Positions 21,365 through 31,605 of a DNA stretch of 64,000 nucleotides are shown one piece after another. Below the pieces are notes generated by a model. It made no database searches. It was not told the origin of the DNA and worked only from the letters and a program-made list of their open reading frames with translations. Origin of the DNA: Petunia secreta (lineage: Eukaryota > Streptophyta > Magnoliopsida > Solanales > Solanaceae); NCBI GenBank assembly GCA_029990175.1, contig JARKIP010000199.1, positions 372,001 to 436,000 on the forward strand, written 5' to 3'. Position numbers and translations under genes: made by a program. The first letter of the stretch is position 1. Every line of letters begins with the position of its first letter.

Positions 21365-22139
21365 TGATGCGGGGCAAATTGGAGCCAAAGCGCCAACCAT
21401 CAAGAGCCAAGCTTGAGAGCACAAAGAGGACCGTCAAGGCCTCCGGAAGCAACTTGAAGATCATGCAATTGAGCTCCAAGGAAGGACGAGCACATAGGCA
21501 CCAAAGGAAAGGCGCGGGGGACATATTTTGAGGCATTTCAAGGAGCTTCAGGAAGAGGCGGAGTGCCTCACGGTAGAGGCGGAGCGCCTACCAAAGTTGC
21601 ACTCTCTGGATTTTTAGCAAGAGGCGCCCGCCCCTAGGCACTAGGCGGACCGCCCCTCACTGAAGGCCACTGAGGCGGAGCGCCTCCCCACTTGAGGCGG
21701 GCACCTCCCCCTGTTATGTGTTGACGGGATTTTACGTAAACTTCCTATTTTGACCCTACGTGGTCTTTTATGTCTTAGCCCACTTTGGGGGCCTTTTAGT
21801 CATTTCGCAAGGGGTTAGGAAACACTATAAATACACCCTTAGCCATTTCATTAGTTAGCTAGTTTTGAAGATAGAATTGAGAAGATAGAATAGGCTTGGC
21901 CATTCTTGTTGAAGCGTTGACTTCATGTATCTCTTACGTTGAATCCATGGTGGATCACCGCTAGTGTGACTCCCGTTTAATGGTTCAAGTCTCTCCTCCC
22001 TTTTGAATCAATCTACTTGTTTAGTTTGATTCGTTCTTTCTTCTATTTCTATTCTCCCCCCATCCCTATTTTCCTTCTATCGTGTTTACTTTGTTGCTTC
22101 CGTTACTTGTTATTCGCTTCCGTGATTTGACCCGTATCA
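21365..22139 (+). repeat. Element D 5' LTR (775 bp)
   Basis: TATA box CTATAAATAC at 21825-21834. Between 21555 and 21715 it carries repeated GC-rich palindromes of the form GAGGCGGAGCGCCTC. The 3' copy lost 39 bp of this array. Confidence 0.9.
21825..21834 (+). promoter_or_regulatory. TATA box of element D LTR
   Basis: ACTATAAATACACCC, also present in the 3' LTR near 26597. Element G has TTATAAATACACCCC at the matching place. Confidence 0.6.
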
Positions 22140-22142
22140 TCT

Positions 22143-22154
22143 TGGTATCAGAGC
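22143..22154 (+). promoter_or_regulatory. Primer binding site of element D (initiator tRNA-Met)
   Basis: TGGTATCAGAGC is the standard plant initiator tRNA-Met complement used by chromoviruses and many copia elements. It lies three bases after the LTR. Confidence 0.85.
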
Positions 22155-23123
22155 AAGGCTCGGGTTTCGTTCTTACGAATCCACGTTCCTTGTTCATCCT
22201 ATCTTTACTTTATTGTTATTGTGTTTATGTTTTTCAGAAAAGAAGAAAAAAAAAATTGAAAAAATGAAAATTACCAAAATATTCATGTTGTGGATTGGAA
22301 TCGATTACCCATTGAGTGTTTGATATCGGGGATCGACCTATGATGTTTACCCGTTGATTTTGTACCCTCGTTTCTTGATTTGGTGTTGAAAATCACAAGT
22401 TAAAAAAATCAAAACCCCAAAATTGAAAAACCCTTGAATTTGATTGAAATTTATTGATTTGGATTTGTTATGGATTGGGTGATGTTATAAATCATTGGGG
22501 ATTGATTGTGGTAGTTGAAAACACCATTGGGTACCTTTGGATTGAAAAAACACCTTGAAAACTTTGGATTTTGGGTGCAAAACGAGCCAAAACGCGTTTT
22601 GCAAAGTTGCAGGAAAATACACTAGGCGGACCGCCTCCCTCTGGACTTTCCTGAGGCGGAGCGCCTCTTTGCTGAACGGGTTCCTGGGTAGTTTTTTGCC
22701 TAGGTTTCCATTGTTCTTTGCCCACGGGCTTCTTGGTTAGTATTTCTAGGGTATTAGTCATACTTTATTAACACTAATCTTTGATCCTTTAGGGTGTTGT
22801 GTGTCTTGGAGTCTTTACTTAAAGTCGTAGAACTTGCTTGCTTCAAGTGCGCAATTAAATTAGCTTCCGTACATCGAGTCGCTTAAACTCCATTCCGAAC
22901 CATTACTTGGGTGCTTTAGTTGATTGATCTTGCCATTGTGATTACTAAGAGACAAGAAGGTCTTGAGTGGAAAAAGGTTTGAGTGGTGAGAACAATAGAG
23001 TGTGGTCACAAAAGCCAACGACCTTGAGTGTATACACGAGTGGAAAGAAAATTGAGTGATATCTTTTGAGTGATACACGTGAGGGAGTGAATTTGTGAGG
23101 TCCTTTACTCTTTTGTTACAACT
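22155..23123 (+). other. Element D leader (5' untranslated region)
   Basis: Non-coding. Two palindromic GAGGCGGAGCGCCTC-type motifs lie at 22624-22667, echoing those in the LTR. The final 150 bp (repeated GAGTG strings) resemble the end of element G's leader. Confidence 0.7.
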
Positions 23124-26081
23124 ATGGCATCGGATGACGATTGTGGAGGGTATGACTCATGTGGAGATGATGGAGACTATGGTTCCTATGATGGTGATGA
23201 TGGGTATTGCTATGACGGTTCGGGGAACCAAGGCTCATATGATGACGAAGCGGGTCACTATGTTGATTATGAAGATGAAGAAGACAATGGGGCTTGCGAA
23301 GATGAGTGTGAAGAATCTTATGCTCCAAGTCAAGAATATGAAGATAGTGACGCTTCAAGGTATGATGATCCTACTTACTCTTCTTGTGATGAATTCGAAC
23401 ATGATGATAGTGACGTAGAGAGAATTGATGATGAGGTTGATTATACGGATTGTGCATATGCATCTTCTCTTGGTGTTGCTTGTGGTGTGCAAGAGAGTAG
23501 TAGAGGACCTTCCATTAGTATGGGAGGAGGTGGTGGTTGTTCCATGGGAAATGAGAGGTTTGCATCTTCTAGTTCCCATGTGAAGGGTGGAATGAGAAAT
23601 GTTGCTCTTACCGTGGTGGGAGTGCATTGCTCTAGTAGTGGTGGTAGGAGTGGTGCTAAGGGCTATGGAACCAAGGCGAGAGGCAATCATGGGTTCCATA
23701 GTGGTACTCCTTCCCCGACTTTCAACAACACTTCTAATGTTGGAAGAGTGACGGGAAGTGGAAGTTATCCTAGTGGTGTTGCTAGGGGAGGAGAATTGAG
23801 GAAGCTCCGAGTTGATAGTGATGGCTATCTTGAAGTTCCAAGATCTTACTTGGATGCTCCTATACTACACTTGGGTCTAAGGAGGTTCCTTGTTGAGGTG
23901 GAAGGTAATGGAGGGTACTATCTCAAGATTGGTAACACCGATACCAATTGCATTAGTACCTCGGTGGTTGATGAGCTAAGGCTACCTTGCTATGCCCTAG
24001 AATACCCTTATGACTACTACGGAGTGTGGGTTTCCAAGCAAGCTCGGGTGTGTATATCTCATAGGGATTATTGGGGTTATATGTGGTGTCATGTGTACCC
24101 CATGCAACATTGTCATGTATGGTTAGGTGAGTCATGGTTGCAAGGCAAGAAGGTGCGATATAGTAATGTGAATGATAGGTATTATTTCGGCCAAGGCCCA
24201 AAGATTTATGACTTTGAGCCTCTTGGGGTAAAGATCAAGTCACCTCCTAGTATACCTTCTAGGCCTATGCAAAGGGGAAAGGAGCAAGAACCTCATCCTA
24301 CGGTTGAAAGAGTGCAAACAAGAAGTCCTACAATCACAAGCAATGGTGGGACTAGTGCAAGAAAAGAGTTGACAATTGTCAACAAGGTGAACCCCAAACC
24401 ACAAGCTCCAAAGCCAAGTGGTTCACCAATAAAGAAGAAAGAGACCTCAAGTGATGAGTCTCTTAGTCCTAGATTCCAGGTTGATGTTAAAAGTCCACCT
24501 ACTCCGGCTATGGGTATTCTTGGGCCTCGTCCCAACTCACCCGATTTTGAGAGACAAAATATTAAGAGGAGTAACGGAGTGACCGGTGACATTCCTCGAG
24601 TGGAAAAAGGACAGGATGTGTTGAGTGATGTGAGTGGGATGTCACCACCCGAATCTACACCTAACCTTAAAAAGAAAATGAGGGAAAAGAAAGAGGGAAA
24701 AAAGAGTGAGGACATCCCTTATTCTAACCTTAACCCTTTATCTTTTTCTTCTACTTGTGTTAGCTCTTGTATAGGTACTCTTGGAGGCAAACCAATGGAG
24801 CCTCAATCATGTCCCAAGAAGGATGGATAAGGTGAAGAAAATCTTCAATGTGAGCTTCAAGGTGAAGAAACGATTCAAGACACTTCAAGTGCATTGAGTG
24901 AGCAAGATGGCCACTCAAAGGTATGCGAAAGTTCTTCCCTTGAGCATGTTACTTCCTTGTCATGTGTTAGTATTTGTGAAGGTTCTATACTAGTCTATGA
25001 GTTATGTGACTATAATGTGTTTGCAACTAGTGTAGAGTCGGTTGGTCAACTTGTGAGTGATTGTGAACCACTAGTTGAGAGGGATGATAAGCCACATTAT
25101 GATGTGAGTTCGGTTTTCATTGAACCTCTCATTAGTGAAGAATGTGTAGTTGACCCTATTTGTGATCCTTGTTATGACACTCCACCTATATTTGATAAAG
25201 GGGAAGATTAGTTGAATGAATACCCTATCCTCTCCCTTGATGAATTGCTTGATAATAGTGGGCCTATGTGTTGTAGTGAGGTTGGTCGTGACCTTGAGGA
25301 GTCCCTAGTGAATGAGATGGATCGAATTATTTTCAATGACTCCTCGGGTAAGAGTGAAGAACCTAGTCTTGATACCATGTTTTTGGGTGACCATGAATTT
25401 GATGTGCATGCTTTTACATTTCCATTTTGTGAAAATGATCTCATTTGTGGTAGCGAATTGTATCGGACTAGGATTGCTAATAGAATAGAACCTCCATGGT
25501 TTGAAAGGTTAGACTCTATGGACGATCCATTGTTTAGAACTCCAAGTAGGATGAGTGGTCTTGAAATTGGTTGTGTTGAACCATCTTCTAGTAGTCCTAA
25601 CCTTCATTGTGTGGACTATGATAATGAAGGACCTAGTTTGGAGACCTTCCTTTGGAGTTTGCGTAGTGAGGGAGATTGTCTTGGAGTTGGATTTGGAGGC
25701 GAGGAAGTCACTCTTGGTGTGTGTAAGAGTGCTTCCAAGAAGGGGAGTGGAGTATTTGATGTTAGTTGCCAATTGAACTATTTTGTTTACTCCACTCCAT
25801 ATGTTGATCACACCTTGGGTGTTGAGCATGCCAAAGCCGATGTGTTACATTGTGATAATATTGATTTGAAGGCTTGGTGTGTTGCTCAAAAGCTTAGGGG
25901 TCATAGGGATTGCTATATCTTGCATGTTCTATGTCCTATTGATCTTTTTGCTTGTTCTTGTGTTGGGTGCACTTTCTTTGTGAGTCAAGTACTTGTCATT
26001 TCCTTGGGAGACATGAGCTTTTTCATTGGTATTGATGCTTGGCTCTATCACAAGAGTATTTTCCCACACTTTTGGCACTAA
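23124..26081 (+). pseudogene. Element D single ORF: acidic low-complexity protein with inactive protease-like domain
   Basis: ATG at 23124 opens a frame of 985 codons broken only by TAA at 24828-24830 and TAG at 25209-25211. Residues 1-110 are extremely Asp/Glu/Gly/Tyr-rich. Residues about 110-220 are Gly/Ser-rich. Residues about 222-370 match the aspartic protease region of element G in pattern: TNCISTSVVDELRLP, PYDYYGVWVS and PMQHCHVWLGESW, against G's ANVISQILVSQLKIP, PYHLQWLS and PMQACHLLFGRPW. The catalytic D-S/T-G position reads I-G-N (residues about 268-270), so it cannot be an active protease. A Pro/Ser/Lys-rich stretch follows (about 375-565). The rest (to 985) is acidic and matches nothing I recognise, ending in a hydrophobic Cys-rich segment. 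There is no gag, zinc knuckle, RT or integrase. A structural or RNA-binding role is only a guess. Confidence 0.7.
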
Positions 26082-26176
26082 CCTACTCTTGTAGTGGGAA
26101 GCGTTGTTTGTGCTTGTTTTGAATGTAGGCTTGATGGTTTGATTTCGAGGACGAAATCCTTTCAAGAAGGGGAGGA
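26082..26176 (+). promoter_or_regulatory. Element D 3' end and polypurine tract
   Basis: TTTCGAGGACGAAATCC, then a purine tract AGAAGGGGAGGA at 26165-26176 directly before the LTR. Element G has the same at 63234-63265, and F has a near match on the minus strand. Confidence 0.8.
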
Positions 26177-26898
26177 TGATGCGGGGCAAATTGGAGCCAA
26201 AGCGCCAACCATCAAGAGCCAAGCTTGAGAGCACAAAGAGGACCGTCAAGGCCTCCGGAAGAAACTTGAAGATCATGCAATTGAGCGCCAAGGAAGGAGG
26301 AGCACATAGGCACCAAAGGAGAGGCGCGGGGGACATATTTTGAGGCATTTCAAGGAGCTTCAGGAAGAGGCGGAGCGCCTCACGGTAGAGGCGGAGCGCC
26401 TACCAAAGTTGCACTCTCTTGATTTTTAGCAAGAGGAGGCCACTGAGGCGGAGCGCCTCCCCACTTGAGGCGGGCGCCTCCCCCTGTTACGTGTTGACGG
26501 GATTTTGCGTAAACTTCCTATTTTGACCATACGTGGTCTTTTATGTCTTAGCCCACTTTGGGGGCCTTTTAGTCATTTCGCAAGGGGTTAGGAAACACTA
26601 TAAATACACCCCTTAGCCATTTCATTAGTTAGCTAGTTTTGAAGATAGAATAGGCTTGGCCATTCTTGTTGAAGCGTTGACTTCATGTATCTCTTACGTT
26701 GAATCCATGGTGGATCACCGCTAGTGTGACTCCCGTTTAATGGTTCAAGTCTCTCCTCCCTTTTGAATCAATCTAATTGTTTAGTTTGATTCGTTCTTTC
26801 TTCTATTTCTATTCTCCCCCATCCCTATTTTCCTTCTATCGTGTTTACTTTGTTGCTTCCGTTACTTGTTATTCGCTTCCGTGATTTGACCCGTATCA
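26177..26898 (+). repeat. Element D 3' LTR (722 bp)
   Basis: Starts TGATGCGGGGC, ends CCGTATCA, and is followed by AAGGT. Compared with the 5' LTR it lacks 39 bp in the palindrome array and 13 bp near the transcription start region; otherwise only scattered changes. Confidence 0.9.
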
Positions 26899-26903
26899 AA
26901 GGT

Positions 26904-29900
26904 TTCCAATTATTTGCAACTAGTATGCTTAATTTATTTTGCTTTATTATATCTGTTTGTTTGTGTGCAACGAAAAGCATGTCACTACACCCTTATTTGT
27001 GCACATATATAAACTGGCATTCCGTTCATAATTCTCCCACTCCTGGGAACCTCTTGCATTCTCACTCAAATATCCGCGAGGTGCACCCATGCGCACCCGC
27101 ACTTTCTTCTACTAAAGAACCCTTTTGATGAGTTGGTACACCGGCGGCCATCGTGGGAGTAATTCGACTGCGAGACCGCTTGCCACTCACCTGTTAGCCT
27201 CATCCGTTAACCCACTCTTAGATGGAGCTTTAGGAGCATGCATGCATTTACACCTTAGTCTGGACCAGGTCCCTGGTACCGCCTCCATAGTCAGGAATCC
27301 GCTCTTATGTCAACGGGTTCTTTGAAACCCAACGACGTTTCATATTATGTGCTATGTGATAACGAATCCTCAGTCCTAGCCATATTTTGAGCATAATCAG
27401 ATTTAGAATTTTGTCTCCTCTTTTGTCTTTCAGGTTAGAAAATGGAAGAATTTAGCAGAATCTGTATGGTCATGCAGTCCACGGAGAATTTAACATCATA
27501 GTGCAGAATTTTGTGAACAAAACAGAATTGTAGTCTAGGGAAAATTAAGTAGATTTGGCTGGCGTGTGTTTTGGAGATGGCCTGGTATAGCGAGATCTAA
27601 GAGGCGAAGCCCCTGGTGTATTTAAAAGGATTAGTGGGGTCCCTCTCGTGAATGGCTTTGCGTGTCTGCAGGCGTATGCTGACTGTCCAGCTGCATTCAT
27701 GATAGTTGAAGTATGCTTGTCGCATACTAGGATAGTGAAGCCCCTATGTCTATAAACGACCAATGGGGTCCCTCCTTGAAGAACAGTGCGGTCTTGGCTA
27801 CCTAAGAAACTGAGAGGCTTGGTCAAAGCCGAGGACCAGTGAAGAGCCCTATGAACAAGGTTTGTGAGCCTTGAAAAACCTAGGAAGCTGAGAGGTTTGT
27901 CCAAAGCCAAGGACCAGTGAGGTTTTATTTGTAAAAGGTCAATTGGAACCTTTTATGATTTGCAGTCTGGTATTGTGAAGGCAGTTGAAAATTTCCTCCT
28001 GGATGTTATATAACAATTGGGAGTTGTGCTTGGAGGAGCATGGATGTTTGCAAAAGGTATGAAGGATTGTTTCTGGTTTAGGCATTTGGGTTTAAAATTT
28101 GGTGCAGATGTTGTGGAGAGCATGAGCTGTGTTGGAATTTCGAGTTGATACCAACTTTTGGAAGATAGTTGGGATAACGAAATTGCAGTGTCAAGGCGGA
28201 GAGATGATTGCTATCAATTATTGGTATTATTTATTGCTTACTCTAAATCTGAATTACTCAGAACTGGCATGAACTATTTTTCGTTACCACTTGTTTGCGC
28301 GTTTAGGCTTACCTCTAGCACAAAGAGGTACCTTACAGGGGAGTTTGCATATTTATTTACGTTCAACTACTTGTGATTGTCACATATTAATGGCTTGCCT
28401 TGCTTTATTTGCTCAAAATGCGTTAAATACTAGGTGTTGCTGGCTTGTGTGCAATCTTATGAATGACGTGCAATCTTATGAATGACGTGCCCTTTGAGAT
28501 TTCTTTGTTTTGTTTATTTCTCTAGCAGAAGTTTGATTTGTAAAGGGGTTGACCATGCAAATCACGCAAGATTCAAGATCTGATTGATGGTAGACGCTCT
28601 AGCTTGTGAACGATGCAGTACCAGAAGCTAATGACATTGTTTGGAAGGACTTGGCAATAGAACTTAGTAGCATTATTTTCAATTTTCATATAGATTGAGG
28701 CTCTGAATTGCATTGTACTTTAAAGCTTATATTAATCTGAATCAACTCATTTTGAATTTATGGAAGTTGAATTAATATGCATTGCATTCTTATCATATTA
28801 TTTACGCTTGCGTTTCTATTTGTTTATGTTTCAAAATTTGAATTGATAAACCTGTCAAAGCTTCACTTGTGACGTATGGAAAAACAACTGAACAGTTTGA
28901 AAACGATGCACTGAAAAGTTATTGTCTGCGCTCTTTGGATATCGCACTACTGTTAGAACTTCAACTGGGGCAGCTTTATTTGTTGGTATATGGCGTTGCA
29001 ACGATGTTATTCGTATAGATGAAATTTCCTTTTTTTAAAATCCTTCAAGAAGATGATTGGAAAGATACAGAATGCATAAATAGTATTTAATGTTTGCTGA
29101 GAAAATTTAGCAAGAAATTCAAGTGGTTGGACTATTAAACCGGGGTAATTTGCGTGCAAAACTATGCAAGGTCTGATTCCCAAGGAGGGATACGTAGGCT
29201 TCCCCATCGGGCTCGATCCTTTAGCATTTGAATTTTCATTTTCCCCCAAGAATGACAAATGGGGCAATTTTTGCAAAACGAGTTGGAGATGCGAAAGATA
29301 ATAACTGGGGCAGAATTTTGCAAGAAGCAGCATTGGTTATTGAAGATTAATTAGCAAGAAGTCTGTAATTGGCTAAGCGAACAGTGCAAAGTCCAAGGTA
29401 AAGGACGTTCAGTTTGTTTTAAGATATGTCACAAGTTTAAGTCAAGGCAAAAATTTTCAAAATGCATGACTTCATTTGCATGTTTTCTTTACTTACTATA
29501 TTGCATTAAATTAATTTACCCTTGCCTCTATTTTTTCAAAACTCTCATGCTATTAAGTTCATGAGCCAAGTTTCCGAACATGATTCGCAAATTCAAGTCC
29601 GAGGAAGACAAGGAAATAGCATGGCAGCAGCAACAAGATCAAGATCAAGATCAAGTCATCACAAATCAAATGCTTCTCCCTTCCTTTCCAAAACTAACAA
29701 TTTTTCTTTGAGAGCAGGAACATGAAAGCTTGCAATGAAAGGATCGTTCGCACTATGGATGAACAATTTATGAAACGCGCATTTAAAGTTGCCTTGCAGA
29801 TTGTGTCCCATTGCCTTTTTCATGACTTAAAGCGTTATCCTTTGCCATGAGTTATTGCCGAACAGGCGGCATTTCAACCTCTATGATTTTCATTCCCAAA

Positions 29901-30900
29901 TAAGCAATGATGTCGAGGCATGCATTATGTTTTCAAATCACGCCAAAATAAGCATTACCTTATTTTTAATTGACAATCCACTCAAGGCCATCATTGCCCG
30001 ATTATCTCGCCAATTGATTTATCAAATGGCTATTGCACTAATTACATTTCCGCACTGCTTTGCTTTGCACTTGCTTTAAATTCTGCCTTTATATTTGCTT
30101 TAAATTAATGCCTTGCTTTACTTTTTCAGGTCAACCATCAGTTTCTCAAAGATTATTCGCCTTGTCGCATCTTCAGCGGAAATCTATTTCTTTCTTTTTC
30201 ATTATGGACTTTGCTTTATTATTCACTCGTTTTTCAACGCATTTACTTTAAATTTGCAGGAATTGAACATCAGATTCAAAATGAATTGAAGGCAGCATTC
30301 GACGCTTTGCATCACTATCAATACAAGCAACACGACCCAGCTTTGCTTTGCATTATCTTGCCTTAATTAATCCAATTTTCAACTTTATTTCGCAGGCAAC
30401 TATCAAATTTAGGCTCGTTCGCCTTATAATCGAATGTTTTAGGCTCGTTCGCCTTATAATCGAACGTTTTGGGCTCTTTCGCCTTATAAATAAACGTTTT
30501 GGGGTCGTTCGCCTTATAAATGAACGTTTTGGGCCTGTTCGCCTTATAAATGAACAATTCGGGTTAACCCACCCGTAAATGGGATATGCAGGTTTTCAAG
30601 TTGTGCTAGGACGTTGGATGCTTCGAAACCCGACGCCTCATTTCTTTATCAATTGAATGGAGCACATTCCGAGATTGCATTGTAGAATACCTCTTCATGA
30701 TCTAAAGCATTATGCTTTATCATGGTTTATTGCCGAAAGACGGCATTTCTATTTCCTATATTCCTTGCAAATTGATAAGCCTATTCATTTCGTTTCCATT
30801 TCGCTTTATGGGAACGTTTACTAAAATTTCATTTTTTGCAGATATTTCTAAATCTGAAGAAGTACCTGCTTTTAAAATCAAGGTAAGCATTCCTTGATTA
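26904..30900 (+). other. Element C interior, non-coding
   Basis: About 4 kb with no gag, protease, RT or integrase signature in any frame. It contains an imperfect repeat of GGCGAAGCCCCT...AGTGGGGTCCCTC (about 27600-27650 and 27735-27780) and a 12-base duplication (CTTATGAATGACGTGCAAT-type, 28455-28490). Short AAGATC repeats occur near 29635 and a 30-bp minisatellite lies at 30409-30558. It resembles the long non-coding core of a LARD. Confidence 0.5.
30409..30558 (+). repeat. Minisatellite, five exact 30-bp units
   Basis: Five consecutive 30-bp units built on GGCTCGTTCGCCTTATAA. The unit length is a multiple of three, so the minus strand reads as a repeated decapeptide (IYKAN/DxPKTF type) without stops across all five. 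No start or partner exons were found, so a protein is not claimed. Confidence 0.9.
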
Positions 30901-31605
30901 TTTTAAATTCACCTACAGCCTCGAGCCGAAAAATGCTCCAAAGGCTTTGGTCGAAATATTCGAACTTACCCCCCGTTTTACTTTGCTTGACCTTTTTAGG
31001 AAGCGGACAAGACGAATCTCAGTGCTCGGATCTTCATCAAGATTCACACCCAAACACTGGGGAAGTGAGAGATAGGATGCGGCTGAGGTCAGCTTTGAGC
31101 CTCCCAACCGAAGTCTATCTATTCAGCAAACTAGATACTGACACCTAAGAAATAGATTAGTACTTGTATTTGCGCCCGATAGTGGCATGTATAATTTGTT
31201 TTTGCGCATAAGTTCTACTTATACTAGGCCTTATGTAAGAAGCCGATTGTGGCCCGTTGATATCATCAATGAAATAAACTTGATTCAATATCTCTTTGTT
31301 TCTATGATCTCACATACCGAAGCTATATTCTCAATGCATTGACTCGAGAACGAGACGTCATTCTAAGTTCGCATCGATTTTATATGATTAAGTCTTGCAA
31401 GCAAATTACTTTAGGTGTTCGGCTCAAAAGCCCTTGAAAGGCAAAACAAAAGTTAACACTGAAAACATAAAATGTAAATTCATTTAATCAAAAGCTCGAA
31501 GGCTGTAAAGTTGCTTACATCAAAAAAGGACCCGAAGGTCCAAAGCATGTACATCAAAAGGCCCGAAGGCCTGCACAAACAAAACAAGAAATGAAAGTAG
31601 AAACT
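30901..31605 (+). other. Element B spacer after the lost pol
   Basis: Similarity to the spacer of element A resumes here: AGTGCTCGGATCTTCATC...CACACCCAAACACTGGGG matches A at about 9256-9297. No coding signal on the plus strand. The purine-rich CACTGGGG motif is shared by A, B and E. Confidence 0.6.

Larger units (their letters stand above)
21365..26898 (+). mobile_element. Element D: complete non-autonomous chromovirus-like LTR retrotransposon (5.5 kb)
   Basis: LTRs start TGATGCGGGGC and end CCCGTATCA. The target AAGGT is duplicated at 21360-21364 and 26899-26903. A TGGTATCAGAGC primer site (initiator tRNA-Met) follows the 5' LTR. A purine tract (AGAAGGGGAGGA) preceded by CGAGGACGAAATCC lies before the 3' LTR, the same arrangement as elements F and G. 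Between them is one long frame with no gag, RT or integrase. It therefore depended on enzymes of a related autonomous element. Its LTRs are nearly identical apart from a 39-bp and a 13-bp indel, so it is younger than B. Confidence 0.9.
18942..30900 (+). mobile_element. Element C: LTR retroelement with long LTR and non-coding interior (LARD-like), 3' end lost
   Basis: Begins with TGTTGACACCCAATTTTG exactly where B's protease is interrupted. Its LTR ends TTCAACA at 21317 and is followed three bases later by a TGGCGACTCCGCTGGGGA primer site. Element D is inserted 27 bp after that primer site, with the duplication AAGGT. From 26904 to about 30900 the interior has no gag or pol. No second TGTTGACACCC end is found, so the 3' LTR was deleted together with B's pol. 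The right edge is approximate, set where similarity to element A's spacer resumes. A non-coding interior with large LTRs resembles LARD elements; the family is not recognised. Confidence 0.6.

Noticed and set aside
23095..23418. Met/Met-Thr-rich frame overlapping the start of element D's ORF
   Set aside because: It is the shifted reading of the Asp-rich (GAT/GAY) segment; the other frame is far longer and shows protease-like patterns.
23122..23699. His/Asn-rich minus-strand frames opposite element D's ORF
   Set aside because: They are the complement of the Asp/Gly-rich coding stretch.
28158..30251. Possible genes in element C interior
   Set aside because: All frames are short, start mostly without context and show no known motif; the region looks like LARD core DNA.
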